A DNA stretch of 64,000 nucleotides from an uncultured Oscillibacter sp. (GCA_910577405.1 CAJTMG010000002.1:215435-279434), one strand, 5' to 3'. Counted from the stretch's first letter, positions 50,268 through 59,094 are shown. Numbers and translations: made by a program. Notes: generated from the sequence alone by a model not told the origin.

Positions 50268-51982
50268 GACTCTCCTCCTTCTGTCAGCAGGAAATCCGTG
50301 ATGGGCGAACCTGCCGCTACCATGGGCCGGACCATCTCGTCGATATCCAGCACGCAGTCCAGCACCGCCGCCTTTCCGCTGGCCAATGCTTTCGTCAGGG
50401 CTTCTTCCATCTCCCGCAGATTCGTCACCCGGTAGCCCGCAATTCCGTAGGCTTCCGCCAATTTCACAAAGTCCGGCCCACGGTCCAGGGTCGTCTCGGA
50501 GAAGCGGCCGCCGTAAATCAGATGCTGCCACTGCCGGACCATACCCAGTGTGCCGTTATTGAACACGATGGTGATAATGGGCAGGCCGTAATGCTGCACT
50601 GTAGCCAGCTCATGGCAGTTCATGCGGAAGCAGCCGTCGCCGGTGATATGGAACACCCGCTTGTCCGGATGGGCCGTCTGCGCTCCGATGGCCGCGCCCA
50701 GTCCAAAGCCCATGGTCCCAAAGCCGCCGCTGGTGAGAAGCTGGCCCGGATACTGGAAGTGCAGATATTTGATGGCCCACATCTGATGCTGTCCCACGTC
50801 GGTAGCTACAAACGCGTCTGCCGGCATCTGCACCCGGATGGTCTCCAGAATCTGCTGAGGGGTCAGCCGGTCGCTGTCCACGGCTACGGAGGGCGCGCGC
50901 ATAGGCAGAATATGGCCCTTCCAATCCGCATGGTCGTACTGTGGCAGCTTTTCATTCAGCATAGCCAGGACCTTCCGGGCGGAGCCAATGATGTGATGAT
51001 CCGTGATAACGTTCTTGTCGATTTCCGCCCGGTCGATGTCGATATGAACGATCTTCGCCTGACTTGCAAAGGTCGCCGGATTCAGGGCCACCCGGTCAGA
51101 GAAGCGGCATCCTACGGCAATCAGCAGGTCGCATTCGCTGCAGGCCGTGTTGGACGCTTTCGACCCGTGCATACCAACCATGCCGGTGGTCAGAGGATGG
51201 TTCCCCGGGAAGCCTCCGCCGCCCATCACGGTAATGGTCACAGGCGCGTCCATTTTCTCGGCGAACTCCCGGAATTCCTTCTCCGCCCGACCCAGGACCA
51301 CGCCGCCGCCGCACATCACCAGCGGTTTTTTGGCCTCCGCGATCATGTCCAGCAGAATGTCCACATCCTCCTGATTGGGGGCGGGCTTTTTCAGCTCCTG
51401 GTCCCGGCTCAGGTCCCGCATTCTGCCGCAGGTACGGTTTTCGCGCCAGGGGACAAACTCATAGTCGATCTCCACGCTGGGGAAGGTCACGTCTTTCAAA
51501 AAGTCGATCAGCACCGGTCCCGGACGGCCATTTGCGGCCACCGCGAACGCCTGCCGCATCACGTCGGGAATGGTCTGTGGGTCCCGTACCAGGAACGTGG
51601 CCTTGGTGATGGGCATGGCGATGCCGGTGATGTCCACCTCCTGGAAAGCGTCCTTGCCCAGGGTGGACTCGGTGACGTTGCAGGTGATGAAGACCACGGG
51701 TGAGGAGTCCAGATGGGCGGTAGCGATGCCCGTTGTCAGATTGGTTGCCCCGGGACCGGAGGTGGCAAAGCATACGCCGACTTTTCCGGTGGATCTTGCG
51801 TAACCGTCGGCGGCGTGGGACGCTCCCTGCTCGTGGGCCGTCAGGACGTGGTGGATCTTGTCCTTGTATCGGTACAGCTCGTCGTAAAGGTTCAGAATGG
51901 TGCCGCCGGGGTAGCCGAAGACCGTGTCGACCTCCTGCTCCAGAAGGCATTCCATAATGGCTGCGGTTGCTCTGATTTTCAC
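50264..51982 (-). CDS. ilvB: Acetolactate synthase, large catalytic subunit, copy 1
   Basis: Thiamine diphosphate and FAD enzyme that condenses two pyruvates (or pyruvate plus 2-ketobutyrate). The 572 residues have EQEVDTVFGYPGGTILNLYD with the catalytic Glu region LTAHEQGASHAADGYARSTG, the middle FAD-binding domain, and the TPP-binding GDGCFRMNCHELATVQHYGL (GDG...N motif). It starts with GTG behind AGAGGTAATCAT; an upstream frame to 52054 lacks a site and would cross the terminator-like inverted repeat. It pairs with ilvN and ilvC. A second, distinct large subunit is encoded at 54655. Confidence 0.95.
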   Translation of the reverse strand: MKIRATAAIMECLLEQEVDTVFGYPGGTILNLYDELYRYKDKIHHVLTAHEQGASHAADGYARSTGKVGVCFATSGPGATNLTTGIATAHLDSSPVVFITCNVTESTLGKDAFQEVDITGIAMPITKATFLVRDPQTIPDVMRQAFAVAANGRPGPVLIDFLKDVTFPSVEIDYEFVPWRENRTCGRMRDLSRDQELKKPAPNQEDVDILLDMIAEAKKPLVMCGGGVVLGRAEKEFREFAEKMDAPVTITVMGGGGFPGNHPLTTGMVGMHGSKASNTACSECDLLIAVGCRFSDRVALNPATFASQAKIVHIDIDRAEIDKNVITDHHIIGSARKVLAMLNEKLPQYDHADWKGHILPMRAPSVAVDSDRLTPQQILETIRVQMPADAFVATDVGQHQMWAIKYLHFQYPGQLLTSGGFGTMGFGLGAAIGAQTAHPDKRVFHITGDGCFRMNCHELATVQHYGLPIITIVFNNGTLGMVRQWQHLIYGGRFSETTLDRGPDFVKLAEAYGIAGYRVTNLREMEEALTKALASGKAAVLDCVLDIDEMVRPMVAAGSPITDFLLTEGGES

Positions 51983-52014
51983 ATGATTACCTCTTTTCCG
52001 TCTATTCTGGTGCC

Positions 52015-52052
52015 GCTTCTTTTCTTTTGGGGAAATGATGAAGAAAAGAAGC
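52015..52052. repeat. Inverted repeat between the EamA gene and ilvB1
   Basis: A perfect 10 bp inverted repeat GCTTCTTTTC (52015-52024) / GAAAAGAAGC (52043-52052) with an 18-base loop lies between the EamA-like gene and ilvB1. It could be a hairpin in the polycistronic mRNA (a processing or partial termination site) or a protein site; no T run follows. Confidence 0.5.
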
Positions 52053-52070
52053 AAAAGAAATCAGGGAAAG

Positions 52071-52499
52071 CTATTTGTAATTGAGAAAGGCCAGTCCAAT
52101 CATACAGAACGCAATTCCCACAAGTTTATTCCAAGTGACAGGTTCCCGATACAGCCAGGCTCCCACCAGAACCAGCGCCGCCGCCAGAAACGCGCTCTGC
52201 ACGATGGATGCCGCGCTCACCGGCCAGCCTGCCTTATACGCATAGATATATCCGGTTTCCAGGCCCACAACGGCGACGCCCAGCAGAAAGGGGACCACGT
52301 TCAGGCGGCTGTATTCCTCCGTCAGACTGCCATGATTTCCCAAAAGAAGGAACAGCAGCAGGCTCACGGCGGCTCCCGTCAGATAGGTGACCGTTAGGGA
52401 CGCGAAGGGATTCATTTTTTCAGGGACGGATTTTGCGCAGATCTGATAAACGGTATTGGACAGCACGACCAAAGCAATCGGCCAAGCATAAGAAAGCAT
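52071..52499 (-). CDS. EamA/DMT-type small membrane transporter
   Basis: A 142-residue membrane protein with about four to five helices; the sequence WPIALVVLSNTVYQICAKSV, VGLETGYIYAYKAGWPVSAA and GAWLYREPVTWNKLVGIAFC is typical of a half-size EamA (drug/metabolite transporter) protein, the last segment being the family's signature. Such half-size forms would pair as dimers. Substrate unknown. It sits between acetolactate synthase genes, so a role in branched-chain amino acid or keto acid export is possible but unproven. AAGGAGAGAGACGT precedes the ATG. Confidence 0.8.
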   Translation of the reverse strand: MLSYAWPIALVVLSNTVYQICAKSVPEKMNPFASLTVTYLTGAAVSLLLFLLLGNHGSLTEEYSRLNVVPFLLGVAVVGLETGYIYAYKAGWPVSAASIVQSAFLAAALVLVGAWLYREPVTWNKLVGIAFCMIGLAFLNYK

Positions 52500-52539
52500 A
52501 CGTCTCTCTCCTTGTACAGAATTTGGCCCACCCTTCCCG

Positions 52540-53031
52540 CTACTGATCTACGTCAAAGAGAACATAGAGATTCTTTTCCGCCGCGTTCTGCCAAAAGGGA
52601 AGAGACCCCGATAAATTCTCCCACGTATAGCCAAAATCCTCTTCATCCATAGGGTATTGATACTCCTCGGGATCGATGGCGAAATAGAGCTTCCGGAACG
52701 CCTCCTCGGTCAGGCCCTGCAAGAACCGGCTGACCTCCCGGACCTGCTCCGGCGTTTTCAGGATAACAAGATAATCGTCCTCTTCCTCCCGGTCGCCCCG
52801 CAGGACTTCACCGCCCAGAACCACCCAGCAGCCAGGGGCGGGGTCGTTCCCGAATTTCAGCTCGCTTCCGCACAACGCCCGGTGCATAGCGTCCCAGGCT
52901 TTGTCCACGTCGAAGCTGTCCACGGTATCCATTTCGTCCAGATAATCGGGCACACGGTCCGCTCTGGGTACTGCCCGCAGGTTTTCCAGTGTTTCTTTTG
53001 TAATGGCCCGGAAGCCGCCTAAACAGCCCAT
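52540..53031 (-). CDS. DUF1877 family protein
   Basis: A 163-residue, acidic cytoplasmic protein. MGCLGGFRAITKETLENLRA at the N terminus and FLQGLTEEAFRKLYFAIDPE near the middle are typical of DUF1877, where the early Gly-x-x-Gly is shared. No active site is known and no function has been established for the family. It follows the GIY-YIG gene by 21 bp with GGAGGGG upstream. Confidence 0.82.
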   Translation of the reverse strand: MGCLGGFRAITKETLENLRAVPRADRVPDYLDEMDTVDSFDVDKAWDAMHRALCGSELKFGNDPAPGCWVVLGGEVLRGDREEEDDYLVILKTPEQVREVSRFLQGLTEEAFRKLYFAIDPEEYQYPMDEEDFGYTWENLSGSLPFWQNAAEKNLYVLFDVDQ

Positions 53032-53052
53032 AAAACCCCTCCTGAATGCAGT

Positions 53053-53400
53053 TTACTTCCAGATTTTGACCGCCTTGGAATCCTCCGCAAGACAGATCTC
53101 CCGCAGGGTCTCCAGTTCCTCCCGATGGTCCTCCAAGGGGTCGTCATACTCCAGCACCGCCGCCACGGAGAACTCGAAACCCGCTTCCCCGTGCTGCTTC
53201 CATAATTCCTGAAGCCGTTTGTTGGGATGCAGCCCGCTGGAGAGCTTGGCCCGGATGCTGTTGAACCCGGCCTTCGTATCCGTCGCGGTCCCCAGGAAAG
53301 CCTCCCCGGTCTCACGGCACCGCAGGGAAATCACCCCCATCTCCGGACGGCGGTTCTTCCATTCCTCCGCAAGGGCTTTTTTCTGTGCTTTATCCATCAT
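53053..53400 (-). CDS. GIY-YIG-like protein
   Basis: A 115-residue protein with a derived GIY-YIG-type fold: GVISLRCRETGEAFLGTATD stands in for the GIY...YIG strands and FNSIRAKLSSGLHPNKRLQE supplies the helix with a conserved Arg/Lys; a late Glu is in EFSVAAVLEYDDPLEDHRE. Members of this group in Clostridia are annotated as GIY-YIG nuclease family proteins although the exact GIY and YIG triplets are not kept, so catalytic activity is doubtful. GGAGGAATGCC precedes the ATG at 53400. Confidence 0.72.
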   Translation of the reverse strand: MMDKAQKKALAEEWKNRRPEMGVISLRCRETGEAFLGTATDTKAGFNSIRAKLSSGLHPNKRLQELWKQHGEAGFEFSVAAVLEYDDPLEDHREELETLREICLAEDSKAVKIWK

Positions 53401-53444
53401 GGCATTCCTCCAATCAAACAAGTTTCCGATTGTTCCAGCAGTCC

Positions 53445-54101
53445 TTAAAGCGTCCGTTTTCTGTCCTGGGGGGCCGGTTCGGTGCAGTCCAGACGTTTCA
53501 GCATTCTGTATTCCGTCAGTTCTCCGCCCTGGGTCTGGTACGTCTCCATCAGCCGGAACCCGAAATGCTCATAGATCGGAACGTTGGACGCGGTAAGGGT
53601 TTCCAGGACCATGCACCCGCGCTGTTTCCGGACGTGGAGAAAGAGCGATTCCAGCATTTCACGGGCGATTCCCTTTCCGCGCGTCTCTTTTCCTACGGCG
53701 AACTGCATGAAACAATAGGGGTCCTTACAGTATTTCCGGAACCAGTTCCCGCTATGAACCTCCTGAATCACCCTGGAATTGGCTTTCAGAAGACCCCGTT
53801 CCGGCTTTGACAGTTCCTTTAACGCCCTGCCGCCCTGCAACGCGTAGGGGAGACGTTTCCACAACGACAGGTGACGCTGAGGAATGCCTACGGCTGCGCT
53901 GGCCAGGTCGCTGCCGTTTACAAGCACGTCGCCGTAACGGAAAAAGTAGCCCAGCTCGCAGGCAACAATGTTTTCTGCCGTCTTACGCGCTCTTTCCTCG
54001 TCAACGCCCCGGAACATCTGCTGCAATTCTTCCTTTTCAAAGAACTGCTCAATCATAAACGCCGCGATCCGGGGAAGCTCGCTTTCAAACGCCCTTCGCA
54101 T
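53445..54101 (-). CDS. GNAT family N-acetyltransferase
   Basis: A 218-residue acyl-CoA-dependent acetyltransferase. The acetyl-CoA-binding motif A is MQFAVGKETRGKGIAREMLE (about residues 137-156: the QxxGxG/A pattern reads RGKGIA), and the motif B end is NVPIYEHFGFRLMETYQ. The N-terminal third is helical and divergent. Substrate unknown. It starts six bases after the ilvH stop, suggesting cotranscription. Confidence 0.85.
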   Translation of the reverse strand: MRRAFESELPRIAAFMIEQFFEKEELQQMFRGVDEERARKTAENIVACELGYFFRYGDVLVNGSDLASAAVGIPQRHLSLWKRLPYALQGGRALKELSKPERGLLKANSRVIQEVHSGNWFRKYCKDPYCFMQFAVGKETRGKGIAREMLESLFLHVRKQRGCMVLETLTASNVPIYEHFGFRLMETYQTQGGELTEYRMLKRLDCTEPAPQDRKRTL

Positions 54102-54107
54102 ACGCTC

Positions 54108-54593
54108 TTAAATCTTCCCCGCGCCTTTTTGCAGGGCAATGACGCCGGTCCGGGCCACCTCCAGAATATTGAAAGGCCGCATCATGTCCTCGAAGGTCCG
54201 GACCCGTTCGGGGGTGTCGGAAATCTCCATGGTCATGGACGTAGGAGAAATGTCGACTACTTTCGCGCCGCAGATGCTGCAAATGGTCATAATATGCTCC
54301 CGGTTGTTCTTGTTGGCGCTGACCTTGATAATCATCAGTTCCCGGCCGATCAGCGCGTTTTCGTCCAGGGTCCGGACCTTGATGACCTCCACCAGTTTAT
54401 AGAGCTGCTTTTCCACCTGCTCTACCACTGTGTTGTCATTGTCCACAATAATCGTAATCCGGGAGAGGGACGGGTCGTCTGTCACGCCTACGGCCAGGGA
54501 GTCAATGTTGAACGCCCGCCGGGAAAACAGACTGGTAATGCGGTTCAGAACGCCCGCGCGGTTCTCTACCAGTACGGAAATCGTCTGCTTCAA
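54108..54593 (-). CDS. ilvH: Acetolactate synthase, small (regulatory) subunit, copy 2
   Basis: A 161-residue ACT-domain subunit. MKQTISVLVENRAGVLNRIT and RRAFNIDSLAVGVTDDPSLS form the N-terminal ACT domain that binds valine; VEVIKVRTLDENALIGRELM and the second domain follow. This length fits IlvH/IlvN of most Firmicutes. 61 bp separate it from the ilvB copy 2 stop. It probably controls that large subunit. Confidence 0.93.
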   Translation of the reverse strand: MKQTISVLVENRAGVLNRITSLFSRRAFNIDSLAVGVTDDPSLSRITIIVDNDNTVVEQVEKQLYKLVEVIKVRTLDENALIGRELMIIKVSANKNNREHIMTICSICGAKVVDISPTSMTMEISDTPERVRTFEDMMRPFNILEVARTGVIALQKGAGKI

Positions 54594-54654
54594 AGGGACT
54601 CCACCTCCTAATAGATTCCATCAGATATCATGCAAGTATTCCGAAAAAATCCCC

Positions 54655-56286
54655 TTAATCCGTGGTCTTCCAGTCGGGGCTGACCTCGGCAATCAGGAGC
54701 GCGGGGCCTTCCATGGCAAGGAAGCGGTCCAGGGTCTCCTCCGCCTGGGCCTCGCTGTCAAGATGCAGGCTGGGGATTCCGTAAGCGGCGGCTATGACGG
54801 AGAAATCAGGGCTTCCGTCCAGATCCACGCCGTAGGGACCGTGATAGGGCGCCTGCACCTGTGACTGGCGCACAAGCCCCAGAACGCCGTTCCGGAGAAG
54901 CAGAATCTTCACATCCATTTTGTGGGCCACGATTGCCGCCAGCTCGTTCATGGCCATCTGGAAGGAGCCGTCGCCGCAGACTGCCACCACCTGACGCGAC
55001 CGCTGGGCCGACTTCACGCCGATTGCCGCCGGAATTGCATAGCCCATGGTCCCGAGCCCGCCGCTGGTCAGAAAACGCGCGCCGTTCAGACGCAGATGCT
55101 TGCAGCTCCATATCTGATTCTGACCCACATCCACACAGACCGCCGCGTCCTCCCGCAGACGTTCGCCCAGAAGCCGCAGAAGCCGTCCGGGGAACACATA
55201 GCCCTCTTTTTCCGGGTACGTCCGGTTCAGTTCCTCCCGCCGCATCTCCTGAAGCATTTCCAGCCACGCGCCGCAGTCCACGTGAAGATCCCGGTCCATC
55301 AGCTGACGGAGAATCACCTTCGCGCTGCCCACCAGAGGAACGGTCGGCAGCATATTCTTCCCGATTTCCGCCGGGTCCACGTCAATGTGAATAATGGGCA
55401 TCCGCCGCTGAATCTCGTCAGGGGAGAAGATGGCACGGTCCGCGGCGCGGGTGCCGATCATAATCAGACGGTCCGACTTGGCCAGGGCCTTGTTCGCCGA
55501 CACATTGCCATGGGTGCCGATCATGCCCATATTCAAGGGATGCTCCGTAGGGAAGAGGGAAAGGCCCATCATGGTAGTAACGACCGGAATCCGGGTCTTC
55601 TCGGCAAACTCCCGCAAAGCGTCCTCGGCGTGGGAGAGGAAGACGCCGCCCCCTGCGCAGATCACAGGCCGTTCCGCGCCGTTGATGGCCTTGGCGACGT
55701 TGGCGATCTGCTTGTCATTGCCCTTGACGCTGGGATTATAGCCCCGGATACGGATATCCTGGGGGAATTCCACCTCGGTCACCAGCTGGTCCTGCACGTC
55801 GACGGGAATGTCGATCAGAACCGGCCCCGGACGGCCTGTGGACGCAATGTGGAAGGCTTCTTTAATCACCCGGGGCAGTTCGGCGGCGTTCTTCACCAAA
55901 TAATTGTGTTTTGTAAAGGGCAGTGTCGCGCCGGTAATATCCACTTCCTGGAAGATATCCCGCCCTAACTGCACCGACGGCACCTGTCCTGTAATGGCCA
56001 CCATAGGAATTGAATCCATATAGGCCGTGGCGATGCCGGTAATGAGATTGGTCGCGCCCGGGCCGGAGGTGACGATGCACACGCCCGTCCTGCCGGTGAC
56101 CCGCGCGTAACCGGAGGCCATATGTCCGGCGTTCTGCTCGGTGCGTACCAGGGTATACGCCAGCTTCGGCGCGGCCAGCAGAGCGTCCGCTATGGGGCAG
56201 ATGGTTGCGCCTGCGTAGCCGAATACACGCTCCACCCCTTCCCGCTGGAGGCCCTCTATCAAAATTTGCGCGCCTGTCATTTCCAT
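54655..56286 (-). CDS. ilvB: Acetolactate synthase, large catalytic subunit, copy 2
   Basis: A 543-residue thiamine diphosphate enzyme like copy 1 but clearly diverged: GVERVFGYAGATICPIADAL, VRTEQNAGHMASGYARVTGR with the catalytic Glu, and GDGSFQMAMNELAAIVAHKM with the TPP-binding GDG...N motif. The length and lack of obvious extra FAD residues cannot tell anabolic from catabolic (AlsS-type) use, but the presence of its own small subunit argues for an anabolic enzyme. Start: ATG at 56286 with GGAAGGAG nine bases upstream. It follows an attenuator-like leader. Confidence 0.95.
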   Translation of the reverse strand: MEMTGAQILIEGLQREGVERVFGYAGATICPIADALLAAPKLAYTLVRTEQNAGHMASGYARVTGRTGVCIVTSGPGATNLITGIATAYMDSIPMVAITGQVPSVQLGRDIFQEVDITGATLPFTKHNYLVKNAAELPRVIKEAFHIASTGRPGPVLIDIPVDVQDQLVTEVEFPQDIRIRGYNPSVKGNDKQIANVAKAINGAERPVICAGGGVFLSHAEDALREFAEKTRIPVVTTMMGLSLFPTEHPLNMGMIGTHGNVSANKALAKSDRLIMIGTRAADRAIFSPDEIQRRMPIIHIDVDPAEIGKNMLPTVPLVGSAKVILRQLMDRDLHVDCGAWLEMLQEMRREELNRTYPEKEGYVFPGRLLRLLGERLREDAAVCVDVGQNQIWSCKHLRLNGARFLTSGGLGTMGYAIPAAIGVKSAQRSRQVVAVCGDGSFQMAMNELAAIVAHKMDVKILLLRNGVLGLVRQSQVQAPYHGPYGVDLDGSPDFSVIAAAYGIPSLHLDSEAQAEETLDRFLAMEGPALLIAEVSPDWKTTD

Positions 56287-56332
56287 GCTCGAAAACTCCT
56301 TCCGTCCTGTATTCTCTCGCTCCGCCTTCGAC

Positions 56333-56368
56333 AAAAAAAGTCCGGAACCCTTGTTGGGTCACGGACTT
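56333..56368 (-). terminator. Terminator between leader peptide and ilvB
   Basis: Minus strand stem AAGTCCGTGACCC / GGGTTCCGGACTT (56356-56368 with 56338-56350; one mismatch and one G-U pair in 13) followed by a T run. It lies 37 bp after the leader-peptide stop and 47 bp before the ilvB ATG, exactly where an attenuator belongs. A smaller hairpin CATACC / GGTATG (56372-56391) precedes it. Confidence 0.85.
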
Positions 56369-56404
56369 CTCATACCTCTTTCCCGGTATGCTTTGGAACC
56401 TTCC

Positions 56405-56518
56405 TCACATACCCTTTACCAGCGCATGACCAAACACACTATTCTCTTTCTGCAAGACCAGAATCAGAATAATGTCCAGAGCCAGGATGCTGTTCAATAC
56501 GGCAGACACAGCAAACAT
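56405..56518 (-). CDS. Branched-chain leader peptide, 37 residues
   Basis: A 37-codon frame with a GGGAGG site six bases before the ATG. The sequence starts MFAVSAVLNSILALDIILIL and continues VLQKENSVFGHALVKGM; codons for Ile, Leu and Val make up about half, clustered at residues 11-22. This is what a ribosome-stalling leader for branched-chain amino acid genes looks like. It lies between the ilv promoter and a terminator. No T-box sequence (AGGGTGG) is visible. A transmembrane or toxin role is an alternative, since the stretch is hydrophobic. Confidence 0.8.
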   Translation of the reverse strand: MFAVSAVLNSILALDIILILVLQKENSVFGHALVKGM

Positions 56519-56590
56519 AAAAAACCTCCCGCCATCGCTGGAATCCTCGCGCACACAACCGGCGGCGCTTTTGGAATTTAACGTGTCATT

Positions 56591-56619
56591 ATTATACCTA
56601 TCCGATGCAAAAATCGCAA
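56591..56619 (-). promoter_or_regulatory. Promoter of the ilv operon
   Basis: Minus strand TTGCGA (56614-56619), 17 bp, TATAAT (56591-56596). The transcript would start near 56584 and enter the leader peptide about 65 nt later. 56620-56848 upstream holds nothing else I can support, except possible end signals of arcC. Confidence 0.82.
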
Positions 56620-56848
56620 CAGGAAATTTGGACAGGCCTGTTTTTCCGGATGTTTTCACGAAAGAAAACCGGACTTCCCGCGGCTTTTTTGTGATTTTGA
56701 CGGCATTTTTTGCCCGCTCTCAACATACAACGCCCAATGTCCGCAGACAACGCGAAAGGGCGGAAGACCCTGTGGATTCGGGAAAATTTCCCAGAAATCA
56801 CAGAACAGTCCTCCGTCCTTTGTCAGAGCCCCAAAACAGGGACCGCGC

Positions 56849-57784
56849 TTACATAGAAATGGTAGTTCCGGTTTCCCCGGCAATGCCCGCGCCCGCTTTT
56901 TCCAGCAGGGTAATCAAGGCGCGGCGGCCGGGACGGGATTCGGCAAAGCGCACCGCCGCCTGTACCTTGGGCAGCATGGACCCCGGCGCGAATTGGCCCT
57001 CGGCGGCGTACCGGCTGGCCTCGGCGGGAGTCATGCGGTCCAGCCAGGTCTGCTCCGGCTTCCCGAAATTGACCGCGACTTTCTCAACGGCGGTCAGGAT
57101 AATCAGCACGTCCGCGTTCAGCTCCTCCGCCAGAAGCTCCGACGCGAAATCCTTGTCAATCACCGCGCCCGCGCCCTTGAGGTGGTTCCGTCCCGTGGGG
57201 TAAACCGGAATACCGCCCCCGCCGGCCGCTACCACCACCTGGCCGGCTTCCACCAGCGTCCGGATGGTCTCAATCTCAATGATGCTCCGGGGCAGAGGTG
57301 AGGCCACGCAGCGCCGCCAGCCCCGTCCTGCGTCCTCCATCACGGCGTTCCCGCGGCGGCGCATTTCTTCCGCTTCCGCCTTGGTCATAAAGGTCCCGAT
57401 GGGCTTTGTGGGATTCTGAAACGCGGGGTCCTCCGGGTCTACCTCCACCTGCGTCAGAATTGTGGCCACGCCCTTGTGAATCCCGCGGTCCAGCATTTCC
57501 TCCCGCAGGGAATTCTGAAGGTCGTACCCGATATAGCCCTGACTCATTGCTGTGCATACCGACATGGGCGCCATAGGGTGACTGGGGTCCTCGCGGGAAA
57601 GGGTGGTCATGGCCGTGTTGATCATACCCACCTGAGGGCCGTTCCCGTGAGAGACCACCACTTCATAGCCCGCCTCTATCAGGTCCACAATCGCCTTTGC
57701 CGTGTGCTTTACTGCCGCCATCTGTTCCGGCAGGTTCTTGCCCAGAGCGTTCCCGCCAAGGGCTATGACGATGCGTTCAGCCAT
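56849..57784 (-). CDS. arcC: Carbamate kinase
   Basis: Makes ATP from carbamoyl phosphate and ADP. The 311 residues begin ERIVIALGGNALGKNLPEQM and show the substrate loop VVSHGNGPQVGMINTAM, the nucleotide region VVAAGGGGIPVYP and KDFASELLAEELNADVLIIL. Here it lies downstream of ygeW and ygeY in a purine/uric acid-type degradation arrangement, not with arcA/arcB of arginine use, so the carbamoyl phosphate probably comes from YgeW. A tail of T-poor DNA follows with no clear terminator. Confidence 0.95.
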   Translation of the reverse strand: MAERIVIALGGNALGKNLPEQMAAVKHTAKAIVDLIEAGYEVVVSHGNGPQVGMINTAMTTLSREDPSHPMAPMSVCTAMSQGYIGYDLQNSLREEMLDRGIHKGVATILTQVEVDPEDPAFQNPTKPIGTFMTKAEAEEMRRRGNAVMEDAGRGWRRCVASPLPRSIIEIETIRTLVEAGQVVVAAGGGGIPVYPTGRNHLKGAGAVIDKDFASELLAEELNADVLIILTAVEKVAVNFGKPEQTWLDRMTPAEASRYAAEGQFAPGSMLPKVQAAVRFAESRPGRRALITLLEKAGAGIAGETGTTISM

Positions 57785-57819
57785 TTTGTTCCTTGCCTCC
57801 TGATCGATTCAAACCGCTC

Positions 57820-59010
57820 TCAGAACAGCTTCCGTTTGCCGGCGGCGTCCATGGCCATCAGAGCGGACACGGGGTCTTTTACCTTGCTCATCAGAATCAT
57901 GGCCGCGATCACATAAGGCTTATAGCTGGCCTGCTTGTACAGAGGCACCAGATAGCGGTCAAAGACGGAATTGTCCACCTCGCCCTCGGGACAGCTCAGG
58001 CCGGTGATATCGGCGGGCAGGCAGTGGAGATAAAGGGCGCTGCCGTTTCTGGTCCGCTTCATCATATCCTCGGAGCAGGTCCAGCCCTTATGCTCCGCGT
58101 TCTGGGCCAGCAGCTTCTGCTCCAGAGCGTCAATGCCGGCCTGATCCCCGGCCTGATAGAGCTTCGTCCGTTCCTCCATGGCTGCGAAGGGCGCCCAGCT
58201 CTTGGGATACACGATGTCCGCGTCCGCAAAGGCCTCCTCCATAGTGGCGGCCTTCTGATAGCTTCCACCGGTAGCGGCGGCGTTCTTCCGGGCGATGTCC
58301 TCCACCTCCGGCATTACGTCGTATCCCTCCGGATGGGCCAGAACCACATTCATGCCGAAACGGGTCATCAGTCCGATCACGCCCTGAGGGACAGACAGCG
58401 GCTTGCCATAGGAGGGAGAGTAGGCCCAGGTCATGGCCAGCTTTTTGCCCTTCAGATTTTCCACGCCGCCGAAATGATGGATAATATGCAGCATATCCGC
58501 CATGCACTGGGTGGGATGGTCCACGTCACACTGGAGATTCACCAGAGTGGGCTGCTGCTCCAGAATGCCGTCCCGGTAGCCTTCTTTTACCGCGTCCATA
58601 AAGGTTTTCTGATACTTATGTCCCTCGCCGATGAACATATCATCCCGGATGCCGATCACGTCCGCCATAAAGGAAACCATATTCGCCGTCTCCCGCACCG
58701 TCTCGCCGTGGGCAATCTGGCTCTTCTTCTCGTCCAGGTCCTGCACTTCCAGCCCCAGCAGGTTGCAGGCGGAGGCGAAGGAAAACCGCGTCCGGGTAGA
58801 GTTGTCCCGGAAGATGGAGATGCCAAGGCCGGAGTCGAAAATCCGGGTGGACTTATTCCGCTCCCGCAGGTCCCGGAGGGCGTCGGCCACGGTGAAGATG
58901 GCGTCCAGTTCCTCGTCCGTCTTGTCCCAGGTCCAGTAGAAATCGGACTTGTACATATTATTGATGTGCAGCTTTTCCAGATGCTGGGCCAGCTCAATCG
59001 TCTTGCTCAT
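57820..59010 (-). CDS. ygeW: Knotted carbamoyltransferase YgeW
   Basis: A 396-residue ATCase/OTCase superfamily member. The carbamoyl phosphate motif reads IFRDNSTRTRFSFASACNLL, and the second is CDVDHPTQCMADMLHIIHHF; the C-terminal part has LYLHCLPADITGLSCPEGEV, with HCLP as in the superfamily. YgeW-type proteins lack known activity on aspartate or ornithine and occur in purine/selenium-dependent hydroxylase clusters; the likely direction is breakdown of a carbamoylated intermediate to carbamoyl phosphate. It is 35 bp upstream of arcC and 84 bp downstream of ygeY. Confidence 0.95.
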   Translation of the reverse strand: MSKTIELAQHLEKLHINNMYKSDFYWTWDKTDEELDAIFTVADALRDLRERNKSTRIFDSGLGISIFRDNSTRTRFSFASACNLLGLEVQDLDEKKSQIAHGETVRETANMVSFMADVIGIRDDMFIGEGHKYQKTFMDAVKEGYRDGILEQQPTLVNLQCDVDHPTQCMADMLHIIHHFGGVENLKGKKLAMTWAYSPSYGKPLSVPQGVIGLMTRFGMNVVLAHPEGYDVMPEVEDIARKNAAATGGSYQKAATMEEAFADADIVYPKSWAPFAAMEERTKLYQAGDQAGIDALEQKLLAQNAEHKGWTCSEDMMKRTRNGSALYLHCLPADITGLSCPEGEVDNSVFDRYLVPLYKQASYKPYVIAAMILMSKVKDPVSALMAMDAAGKRKLF

Positions 59011-59094
59011 TGTTCAACGCTCCTTATTCCCATTTAGAAATCTCTTCAACGAATGGTATGCCAGGGACAGAAAGAATCATCAAAAGTCCCTTTT

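Noticed and set aside
56286..56619. T-box before ilvB
   Set aside because: No AGGGTGG-type box and no specifier-loop layout is visible; the leader-peptide reading fits better.
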